NCBI GenBank assembly: GCA_900404475.1
Contig: OUQQ01000544.1
Coordinates: 1-13,813, forward strand
Reading direction: 5' to 3'
Source: Spongospora subterranea
Taxonomy: Eukaryota > Endomyxa > Phytomyxea > Plasmodiophorida > Plasmodiophoridae
DNA length: 13,813 nucleotides
Shown: piece after piece, positions 1-8,012 of the stretch
Layout: each line of letters starts with the position of its first letter
How positions within the stretch are numbered: position 1 is the stretch's first letter
Position numbers and translations under genes: made by a program
The notes under the pieces: model-generated
The model's database searches: none
What the model was told of the DNA's origin: nothing
Seen by the model: the letters and a program-made list of their open reading frames with translations, nothing else

Positions 1-215
1 TGGAGTAGGTTGAGATCTGCACGAGTTCATGTCGTACATCTCCAGAATCTGCTCTGTGTACTGTGCCTGGTGGATGAAAACCGAGTTACGTGCGTCATTC
101 GACCGATCTCGATTCCTATGCAAGTCTTGAGGGGTCCTAAATCAGACATCTGAAATTGTGCAGTCAAAGCAGTCTTAATTTCATAATCCAGTTCTGGGTG
201 ATCTACAGGTCATCA
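1..215 (-). mobile_element. Decayed Ty1/copia-type reverse transcriptase fragment (runs off the left edge)
   Basis: Read leftwards on the minus strand, this gives the order of motifs seen in the second half of a Ty1/copia reverse transcriptase. First come an aspartate pair at about 214-209 where the YVDD catalytic box is expected, then the MSDLG box at about 149-135, the GIEI box at about 118-107, and a stretch resembling QAQYTEQILEMYDM ending in a TP near base 1. The last motif is followed in intact elements by RNase H, which would lie outside the window. The reading frame is broken by an in-frame TAG at 205-203, by a frame change near 183 and by another near 100, so this is a dead copy. No LTR, primer-binding site or target duplication is visible. 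The motif order and spacing make the family call fairly safe. The upstream limit is uncertain, since nothing recognisable lies beyond about 240. Confidence 0.75.
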
Positions 216-572
216 GCCCTATTGTTTTTCGGTAGATGAAGCTCTAGGAAAGGTAAACAATGTGTTTTGTACAGATCATCATATCAATACTCCAAAATTA
301 CATTTTTTTTTGTTTCTCCAGATCGACACCGTCACATTCTGATTTGGATTCCACTTGATTTCACAATGCGATTGGCTCGCTGACATCATATGCTGCACAG
401 CGAAAGTCGCTATTTTAGCGCCAATGGAGTAGTGATGGCCCTGATATCTTTGATCGCTGGTACTCACTGTCATTCCCAGAAATTGTCTCGGGTTGGACCG
501 GGTCTTGAAGCGATACCCCAGGCTGGCGACCGATTACCATCGGTGGACGGCGGTCGGATAATCGTTGCGTTG
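216..572. other. Spacer upstream of the dynein-arm docking gene
   Basis: I see no supported gene here. Short open frames exist on both strands between 279 and 713, but they lack recognisable domains and overlap each other. A T-rich tract lies at 303-311. The stretch probably holds the promoter and 5' UTR of the gene starting at 573, but no specific regulatory site can be named. Confidence 0.4.
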
Positions 573-2375
573 ATGTCGGACGCTGGCCATTATGGTGGCA
601 GCGTTGACGGATCCCCTGATCCAACCGCTGGCGTAATCCCTGGGAGTATATCGCGCCAAAAGGTCGGAACACACCACCAATATCGGATCAAGATTTTAAA
701 ACCCAATTGCTGAAACGGTCAATTCACAGCATGTCGATAGCGTTCAGGCCGAGATCGAGACATTACAACGGCGGTTCAGACAGATTGAGATTCACAGGAA
801 ACAAACCGGGATATCGACCGGGCATTTGGCCAATGTGCGAATGCTGCAGCTGACGCGGCTCAAGGAAATCAGCTCGACGGCCCAAGACGATCTGCGCCTG
901 GAGACGGGCAAGACGCACACGATGGTTCGGCGGGCGGTCGGGCGACGGGTTGGACGACTGCAGAACGAGGCGGAGCACTATCACGCTAGGATCGCCCGCG
1001 AAACCCACGTTCTCATCGAAACCGAGAAGAAGATCGACAAGCAGCGGGTGTTCCTATCGGAACAGAAACGGATCGCGCTAGATGTTAATTCGTCGAAGAA
1101 TAGTGTTTACAACATGGAACGCCGCTTACTGGCTGACGAAAGCAAATTGGACTCGGTAAAGACTGAATTTGTTGAAGAATATCAAATCACTTTCAGTGAT
1201 TTTTGGTTTGTTTGTTCAAGGCTCTGGTGAAGTTTAGCGAGGCGTTATCGCAGAATAAAGCAATGCGGGAAACCATTGACGACCTGCGACGAGAGCGGGG
1301 GACGTTCGACACCCTGGTGCTGAGGAACGAACGAGAGCTGAACGAGAACAAAAGGGATCTGGGGATAATGATGGAGCGGACGCTGCAGTTGTTCAACGGG
1401 ATTAACCGGATCGGTCTCGACCTGACCCAGGTCAAGGACAGCGCGTTCGTCGAGCTGGGCCGGCTCGAGGCGACTTGGCACGAGCTGGTGAAACAGCTGA
1501 CCGAGGACAGCTTGCAGCAGGAGACGCTGATGCTGGAGGACGTTCAGCGAGCGAAGGAGAAGAAGAACATCAAGTCGGTGGACCAGATGACGCAAGAGGC
1601 CGACAAGGAGGAGGAAGTGAGGCGGCGGTTCATGGCGGCCGATGCTCGCCTGCGCGATTACCGACACCAGATCGCCGAGATGACCCGGAACGTCCTGGCG
1701 CACGAGGAGTCGCTGATGAAGATCACGCGGACGACGCGACTGTGCTCCGTTGACGAGATTGTGGACGCGTTCATGAAATCGGAGGACTACAACTTCTATC
1801 TGTTCTCGAACCTATCGGATACGAACTCACAGATCGAGTCGACCGAGGCCGATATCGTCTCCCTGCAATCTCGCCATCAGCCTTCCGTACAGGCGCCGTC
1901 GTCAACGCCGGCCAAAACGGGCTTGTTGATTGATTCCGTGATCAGGGATGCGGCGATTGTTGACGGCCGTAATCGGGAATACGAAGCCGAGATGCGGCGC
2001 TGCGACGACTGTATGGACGTGGTGAAGCGACGGGTTGGGCTTTTCATGGATAACGTGGTCGGGCACGACGCCAACGAATCGCTGACGATCAAGGAGAATG
2101 TGCACGACGGCAACCTAGAGGCGTTCCTGGAGCGGGTGGAGCGGTTCACCAATCGCTATGTGAATATGCACCTCGCCCAGCGACGGATGACCGACGCCGA
2201 TCACGTGCGGTTGTTGAAAACGGACGCGGCCGATACGGTCGCCATCATCCCGCCCGACTTGGCGTCCGCATTCGACGACGACGATGGGGGCGATGAGGTC
2301 GACCTCCCTGTCGTCAACAGGCGACAGCACTCTGCAGATATACTGTCAACATCGAGGCGTCGTCCATCACGTTAA
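573..2375 (+). CDS. ODAD1: Outer dynein arm docking complex coiled-coil protein (CCDC63/CCDC114/ODA1 family)
   Basis: Exons inferred at 573-632, 730-1155 and 1221-2375 (introns of 97 and 65 nt, donors GTAATC and GTAAAG) give 546 aa. Proteins of this family form part of the docking complex that fixes outer dynein arms to axonemal doublet microtubules, so the gene points to a motile flagellum. The product is almost wholly heptad-rich coiled coil. Two family signatures are visible: the start of the first coil, with LQRRFRQIE near residue 32, and the segment around residues 338-362 (VDEIVDAFMKSEDYNFYLF), matching the conserved block in ODA1/CCDC114 where an E-x-x-NF-x-LF core precedes the last coils. 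The tail is acidic (DDDDGGDE) then basic. The ATG at 573 was chosen because its exon ends at a good donor in the phase needed to join the coil; the 20-residue first exon is the least certain part. Assignment to ODAD1 rather than its paralogue CCDC63 is not resolved. Confidence 0.82.
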
Positions 2376-2389
2376 TCAAATTTAGTCAA

Positions 2390-2395
2390 AATAAA
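2390..2395 (+). promoter_or_regulatory. Poly(A) signal AATAAA for the docking-complex gene
   Basis: A canonical AATAAA lies 14 nt after the TAA stop of the upstream gene, so the 3' UTR would be very short. Confidence 0.6.
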
Positions 2396-2452
2396 TGGTC
2401 AATCTCCAGAGAAGTGGAATGAGCGCAACAGACAATCGTCGTTAAATTTCGT

Positions 2453-2776
2453 TTAGATCAGGTTTATATCTGGGGAAAGATTGAATGCGATTCGGTCTGG
2501 TGTGAGAGTAAATCCCAGAGAACACACAGATGAAGTGTCGACCCTACTCTTAATTCGGGAGTTCTTCGGTTCGTTGATGTTCAGTTCCCAACCCAATTCT
2601 CTTAACGACTGTCCGACCAACTGATACCAAGAGTTGCAGGCGTTGATCGGGAACATCTGGAACTCGTGTGATTTGGACACTGAGGTTACTGGATATTTGT
2701 GTCTCACTATTGTCAAATTTCCGGGATCCCAAGTCCTGACTTGTCTCTCCGAACAATCAGCAAAAATATTGTTCAA
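2453..2776 (-). pseudogene. Possible decayed retroelement reverse-transcriptase remnant
   Basis: An open frame of 107 codons on the minus strand has near its end LRELGWELNI (about 2605-2576) and, some 25 residues later, SLGFTLTPDRI (about 2521-2489). An LGW...LGF pair with this spacing is typical of the RT thumb region of DIRS-like, gypsy-like and related elements, where it reads roughly L-x-x-LGW-x-x-N-x-x-KS followed by FLGF. The expected KS and the upstream catalytic YxDD box are not visible, and overlapping frames differ, so any element here is degraded. The alternative is chance similarity in non-coding spacer. I see no other gene in 2376-3128. Confidence 0.25.
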
Positions 2777-2856
2777 CCTGTGATTTCGCCATCCAACAGT
2801 TGATCATCCGCATTGGGACTTTGGGGCAACCCCATTACACTACCATCACTGTACCA

Positions 2857-2961
2857 CATACATGACCGTAACTCTACCAAGAAACGCGACTGTGACTGCA
2901 CCCATACATGACTGTAACTCTACCAATACACGCGACTGTAACTGTACCCATAAATGACAGT
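2857..2961. repeat. 46-bp tandem repeat, about 2.3 copies, with a 24+22 bp internal substructure
   Basis: Copy 1 is 2857-2902, copy 2 is 2903-2948, and a partial third copy begins at 2949. Copies 1 and 2 differ at about 5 of 46 positions. Each unit itself holds two related halves, with the word GACTGTAACT starting at 2910 and again at 2934, so the unit looks like a duplicated and diverged shorter repeat. It sits about 170 bp upstream of the Miro start codon. Confidence 0.85.
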
Positions 2962-3128
2962 GTTGGGTATCTGACCGCTGGATAGGGTTGCGCTATGCCC
3001 TATGAGAATGGTGGTACGAAGCGCAGCCCGGTTGTTGGTGGACCCCTTGGGTCGGCGGAGAAGGGCTTCACTTTCATTCGAAAAGTATCTTGATCTGTTA
3101 AATGATCGTCTAGAAATCGGGCAGCAAA

Positions 3129-5753
3129 ATGACGAATTTATCACTTCCCGGAGATACGACGCGAAAGTCTGTACGTCTGGCGTTGGTCGGTGATGCAGGA
3201 TGCGGTAAGACATCATTATGCAGCACGTTGGTTTCCGAAGCGTTCCCGACCACGGTTCCATCGGTCATGCATCCGATCGTTGTCCCTCCCGATATCACGC
3301 CGGACAAGATCAAATTCACATTGATCGACACGTCTTGTAATTTGTTTCAATGCGAAGATGCTGTTTTTGGTCTAATTTCCATGTCGTATGTAGCTGCACA
3401 GAGCGAATTCGACAATGTCAAAAACGAGCTCCGCCTCTGCGATGTTGCCGCCATTGTTTGCGCTGCAGACCAGGAACAGTCGCTCGAACGAATTTTTTCG
3501 CACTGGCTTCCGCTCCTTTCTGAACTGAATCCCAATGTAATAACACCGTTGCACTCATTGCGACCGGAAGATCCCAAATGAATCTTTAAGCCCAGGTTCC
3601 AATAGTTTTGGCGGTCAATAAGATCGATCTCATTGATGAATCAAACAGAGGCTCCATCACAAAGCGTTTTCAACAACTTGTTGCTGACTTCAAGGTTCTA
3701 TACGAAACAATTGTCGTATTAGTTTCCTCTGTTCAATCGTTGATTCAGATATCCAACTGCGTTGAATGTTCAGCAAAGATTCAGATTCACGTTCCCGAAG
3801 TGTTTTATTTTGCACAAAAATCAGTGACGCATCCTGTGGCTCCTTTATTCGACCGCAGTTCAAAGGCACCTCACAACAAGAGTATAATTTTTCTCAAAAT
3901 TAACTTGATACTGCAGACCCTCAAAAAGCCCTTCATCATGGCCTTGACCAGGATATTTCGGCAATGTGATGCCGATATGGACGGGAAACTTTCTTCTGTC
4001 GAACTTGATTGCTTCCAGAACATGTGTTTCGAAGTTCCATTGAAGCCTAGCGATATCGCTATTATTAAGCGTATGCTGGGTGAGAGGGTTCGTTGCAGCA
4101 TCCAGGATTTGAAAGCTACGATTAAACTCATTGGGTTTTCAGTCCGAATCGTTTGTTGTCGATGATTGTGTGACGCTTCAAGGGTTTTATATGCTGCATC
4201 AACTATTTATTGAACGTGGAAAGGTAGAAACTCCTTGGAGGGTGCTTCGCGTCTTTGGCTATGACGACAATCTGGCAATTCGTGAGGATTTTCTCGACTT
4301 TTCTTCAATCATAAGTTCTGGTGACCGATTTGAATTAACGGTCGATTACGGCTTAAGGTGGCTGTATAACTTGTTCAAACAGTTTGATGTTGACGAGGTA
4401 CGTTTTCTGCATTGTCTAGAAGCTATTTCACGGTTGGCCTGAATTGTTGTCGAGGATGGTGTTTTGAATTCCGCTGAATTATCATCATTGTTTTTCGCAA
4501 GTGCTGCTGGGCCACCTTTTCCTCCCGCCTATGGGAATTATGTGTCAGCTGACTCTTCTGGTTCGTTGACCCTATCGGGTTGGCTTTCCCAGTTTGCGTA
4601 AGTTTTTGTCAAACATCGCTGTCAACGGATTCACACATTGTCATATTTACACAGGTTGCTCGCGTTCTTTGATGTGCGAACTGCCCTCACGACTCTTGTC
4701 TCCCTTGGTTATCCAGCTGGTTCGGTGTCTGAATGCGTTAAAGCGATCAAAACCGGGCACACAGCGTCTTCTTCGCGAAATACGCTGCATTGCATTGTAT
4801 TTGGCTCAAGTAAATGCGGTAAAAGTGGTATGCTGACTGCCATGTATCCTCTACTGGGAGATTGATTGTAGCCGCTATCAGCGTTGCTGGACAGGTTGCT
4901 GAACAAGCCGATGGCTTTGTCCCATCGCCCCACTCAATCGCCGCACACCGGTTCGAATCCAAAGCGCTTATCAATCACAGTTTCTGAATTGTTTTGCGCG
5001 TCAGTGGCGAATATGGTTGACGTGACCGATCTTTATGAAGTCGGTGATGAGAGCAAGTTTTTTATAGTGACTGAGGTATCACCGCAATTCCAACGCATAC
5101 CCAACGCCCTTATTTGTGCTGTGTCAAGGTCCCTGCCATTGCTTCAGTCGTCAATGAGACAATTGCTGAGGATGTCCCTTTCTGCGACCTGGTCCTTCTG
5201 ATGTTTGACCTGACTGATTCCCATTCTTTAGCATATATCACCGGCTTGTTGAAATCCAAGTATTCATGTATCATACCCATCTCAGCATTGAGCTTATCGA
5301 GAGAACAACAGATTACCATTCAACGTCCCGCATATCATGTTGGCATTCAAGTCTGATAGACCGGCGGTTGAGCAAGTAGACGCTGACGGCGATGGCCTCG
5401 ATCCGCAGGACGTTTGCGCCATGTACGATCTTGTGGCGCTATCAAGCGGCGCCTGCCGAAAGGATCTTGGAGGGCTATTCAAGAACCTAAGTGAAGCGGC
5501 GCTGCTCCCGTAAGAAAATTACTAGATATCGGCCGAATCGCCATTCTAAACCATGTCGTGTTTCAGGGACGGATTTCTGCCCACAACTCCAGCTCAAAGG
5601 CAGAGGAGAAAGGTGCTACGGTGGTGCAGAAGAGGTCTCATCCTATCAGTGATCACATCGGCCGTCGCGATCGTATCTGTCCGGTTCAATCTATGGGGCC
5701 GGATTCGGTCGTCATTTCCCATCGAATTCAGTGAAGAACCCGTCAAAAAATAA
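3129..5753 (+). CDS. GEM1: Mitochondrial Rho GTPase (Miro/Gem1)
   Basis: Twelve exons: 3129-3336, 3394-3536, 3596-3694, 3749-3865, 3917-4087, 4143-4397, 4455-4597, 4655-4827, 4882-5075, 5129-5259, 5312-5509 and 5567-5753, giving 672 aa, close to yeast Gem1. Miro is a tail-anchored outer-membrane GTPase that links mitochondria to motors and ER contact sites. The N-terminal GTPase has a P-loop at residues 21-28 (GDAGCGKT), NKID at 125-128 and SAK at 158-160; DxxG is absent, as usual in Miro. Two canonical EF-hand loops lie at 207-218 and 328-339 (both D-x-D-x-DG with E at position 12). The C-terminal GTPase has GSSKCGKS at 429-436 and FKSD at 557-560. A basic stretch and a single hydrophobic segment (about 634-649) form the tail anchor. 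All exon phases agree and each junction restores family spacing. Introns are 51-59 nt; the fourth (3866-3916) needs a GC donor. Confidence 0.96.
3866..3916 (+). other. Probable GC-AG intron inside the Miro gene (51 nt)
   Basis: Removing this stretch leaves 13 residues between the PLF motif and ALTRIF, the same number as in animal Miro. No GT donor in the right phase exists nearby, and the 3' end is a clean CTGCAG. The stretch has no stop and is 3n long, so unspliced translation would add 17 residues. Confidence 0.55.
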
Positions 5754-5754
5754 A
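5749..5754 (+). promoter_or_regulatory. Poly(A) signal AATAAA overlapping the Miro stop codon
   Basis: The hexamer shares the TAA stop (5751-5753). No other AATAAA occurs before the next gene's start, 80 bp on, so this is the best 3'-end signal for Miro. Confidence 0.5.
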
Positions 5755-5833
5755 CCCATTTCCTTTGTGTAGAGTTGAAAACGCCGCGCTCTTTCCGGTC
5801 TCACTTCGGAGAGAGTCGGAGTCGGCCGTTGCC

Positions 5834-6278
5834 ATGTTGAAATCGGCACGAACCTTGAGGATGATGTCGACCAGCATGAAACCGTTAACAGATATTCAGC
5901 GACAATCATTCCCCGCAACCTGGAATAAAGTCCAGGAACGCGACGCCGTTCACAAGAAGTTCGTGTTCCCCGATTTCAGCCGGGCGTGGGGGTTCATGAC
6001 CAGGTGAGGAATGGCGCGACCATGGGCTTCGGGGCAGCTGACCACCCCGATCATAACCAGGGTGGCGCTATTGGCCGAGTCCATGAATCACCATCCCGAA
6101 TGGTTCAACTGCTACAATCGCGTATCGATCACGTTGACGACCCACGATTGCCAAGGATTATCGACCAATGTTATCCTCTCCAATCCGTATTGCACATCAC
6201 ACTCGCTGACTCAGGATTGCTCAGGATCTGGAAATGGCGACAAAGATCGACCAGTTGGCGTCTGAGAGCAGAGAATGA
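5834..6278 (+). CDS. PCBD1: Pterin-4-alpha-carbinolamine dehydratase (PCD/DCoH)
   Basis: Exons 5834-6003, 6061-6169 and 6225-6278 (introns of 57 and 55 nt) give 110 aa, close to the roughly 104 aa of the animal enzyme. It dehydrates 4a-hydroxytetrahydropterin, made by aromatic amino acid hydroxylases, so that the pterin cofactor can be recycled. The conserved core is plain: [13 protein letters not shown] near residues 36-48, WGFMTR at 52-57, then NHHPEW at 66-71 and THDC at 84-87. The catalytic histidines H67, H68 and H85 are all present. The short last exon encodes the usual C-terminal helix ([11 protein letters not shown]). The start was placed at the ATG in GTTGCCATGT at 5834; in-frame ATGs at 5861, 5864 and 5876 would also leave an intact enzyme. 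The extra Arg/Ser-rich N-terminus could be a weak organelle-targeting sequence, but this is inference. The start lies only 80 bp after the Miro stop. Confidence 0.94.
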
Positions 6279-6299
6279 ACGTTGCGCCCATTGATCGGA

Positions 6300-6305
6300 A
6301 ATAAA
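6300..6305 (+). promoter_or_regulatory. Poly(A) signal AATAAA for the dehydratase gene
   Basis: The hexamer lies 21 nt after the TGA stop, within the 56-bp gap to the convergent PAQR gene. Confidence 0.6.
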
Positions 6306-6334
6306 AACGCGCTGGTGATTGTGTCAGTTTTGAT

Positions 6335-7601
6335 CTACAAAATGCGCTTTATTGGAAAGATTGAAGGCGGCGTCTCGATCAGATTGAAGAAGTTATCGTC
6401 CCAAAGAACATTGGGTCCAACCTGTTCCCTAACAATGCTCGAGTAGAAGCAGAAGAACGCCAGCGTATAGCTGCAATGCCAAATCATGTGCGAATGGCCG
6501 ATGAAGCAGAAACACCCTGGAAACCATCGCTCGGGAATCTTGGCAACCTTCAATCAAAACAATCATTGTGAGCGAACCTCCTCCGACCGAATGATGGCTT
6601 TATTTACGTGGATAATGGCCCCGATCGTGATGAATGTGATAAAGCAGATGTTCCTGGAGCTATAGGGCATGCTGTTGATGAAGGTCTGCAGGACCAGGAA
6701 GAAGGCGGTGATGTTGATCGACTGCAGCCAGAACGGATCGTGATCCGTCAGTATCCTGTATACGGCCGATATCGATGTGGCGATGGACGCCAACAGGAAC
6801 ACGGTGCCGAACTCGTAATACCAGGGCTGCGATGGCCACATCTGATGACCATACCACGACATGGCGAATGATAAAGAGCAAATTGCCTAAATTCACATTC
6901 AATTGCCGATTATTTTCAGAGAGAACGCCGTTCGAGACCATATTGATCCCGGCGAAATCCAACAAAGACCATAACGCGTACAGATGAGGGACCTAAAACG
7001 GGCACGATCAGGTGGGAATGGGGAATCGCGGGGGCGAAGGGGATCAACCTGATTGAACAGGTGATAGGATGATGTGAGGAGGATATTGACCAGGAAGAAC
7101 CCCATGGCGATAAACTGCATCAGTGTGGGTTAGGGACGAGCGGTGGTGATGGGGACGGGAGGGCAGGACTGACCAGACCACTCGGGTCGAACGTGGGATG
7201 GTCGCAAACGAGCACGTTCAGCGCCAGTATCGCCAGAGGAATTACACCGAACAGCGATGACCACACGTTGGCCGTCTCGTTATCGCAATAGAACAATGTG
7301 TTCAACGCCAACGTCCAATCGCGTGGCGCTTTGAACCCTCTGAACCGCCGTCAACCGATCGGGATAATCGTTTGGGGCAATGGGATTGGGCCGACCTGTA
7401 AATGAAGGGATTCTTGGCCGCATGGGGTGGGAATACGAATCGATGAGCGAGCCCTTCGATGGCGGATTCCTCGTGATCATCGTGTTGATGGAGGAACGGC
7501 TCACGATATGGCACGTTCGGATCGGTGGACGGTTTCTCGACCGCAATCGATTGCCCCTGCGGATGCCGGCGATGTTGACGCCTTCGACACCCCCTGAACA
7601 T
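6335..7601 (-). CDS. PAQR-family (adiponectin/progestin receptor-like, hemolysin III superfamily) membrane protein
   Basis: Six exons in transcript order: 7601-7396, 7339-7174, 7114-7049, 6992-6939, 6886-6608 and 6547-6335, giving 327 aa. PAQR proteins are seven-helix membrane proteins with a buried zinc site; characterised members act as receptors or ceramidase-like hydrolases. Family motifs appear in order: NPFIYRGF before helix 1, FYCDNETANVW at 85-95, SSYH at 139-142 (zinc ligand H142), LDFAGI at 157-162 (D158), and PERWFPG with HSHMIWH at 275-281 (ligands H277, H281). Hydrophobic segments lie between these motifs. Introns are 52-60 nt. The donor at 6938 was preferred to an alternative at 6926 because it keeps the family spacing after LDFAG and an intron of normal length. 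The start (7601, GGCCATGT) is uncertain: the frame stays open upstream without another clear ATG. The predicted N-terminus is Arg/His-rich. Subfamily is not assigned. Confidence 0.9.
6348..6353 (-). promoter_or_regulatory. AATAAA hexamer inside the last codons of the PAQR gene
   Basis: On the minus strand the hexamer ends 10 nt before the TAG stop. It could act as this gene's poly(A) signal if cleavage falls in the 56-bp gap beyond the stop, or it may be chance. Confidence 0.3.
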
Positions 7602-8012
7602 GGCCAACCCCAGAGTAGGGAGATGAGCGAGATTGATCACGAGGTACAGCAGGGGCCGTTCGTGTGCCCGTTCTTGGGACACGACCCCGGGATGGATCAC
7701 AATCAGGCGTTGGGTGGCGTCCCCGTTCGATCCGATATTCGGGGAAGGTCCAGAAGGTGGTGGTGGTGGTGGTCTCAGTACCACACTCGATCATATCTGT
7801 CACACCACAACACACACACACCAGATCCTCAACATGATCATCGCGACGGGCAACGACAAGCGGCAAAGGACGAACACATATTCGCAAGCGGCAGGGGACA
7901 ATGTAATTCGACCGACATCGGCTCAGATATCTGTTGACCGAATCATTTCAAAACACAAATTTGAGAGAGTGATTTTTTTCCTTTTAAATAATGGTATCGA
8001 AGTTGTATCAAA
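7602..8012. other. Spacer between the PAQR 5' end and the PPIL2 3' end
   Basis: No supported gene. It contains a GGT microsatellite (7756-7773) and a CA-rich tract (about 7800-7822). Minus-strand frames upstream of 7601 are open to about 7784 and would encode a proline run from the microsatellite, so a longer PAQR N-terminus cannot be excluded. Part of the stretch must hold the PAQR promoter. Confidence 0.4.
7756..7773. repeat. (GGT)6 microsatellite
   Basis: Six perfect GGT units, followed within about 30 bp by a CA-rich tract (about 7800-7822). Confidence 0.95.

Noticed and set aside
390..713. Plus-strand open frame of 107 codons and its minus-strand counterpart at 415-672
   Set aside because: No recognisable domain. 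It overlaps the first exon and first intron of the docking-complex gene in another frame; probably chance.
1475..1753. Alternative plus-strand frame inside the docking-complex gene
   Set aside because: Shadow of the coiled-coil frame: GC-rich codons keep a second frame open, and the product has no recognisable feature.
4950..4960. tRNA T-loop-like word GGTTCGAATCC
   Set aside because: It lies inside a well-supported Miro exon, and no acceptor stem, D-arm or anticodon arm can be placed around it.
7380..7937. Long plus-strand open frame of 185 codons
   Set aside because: It runs antisense through PAQR exon 1 and the GGT microsatellite, with no domain; low-complexity composition explains the open frame.
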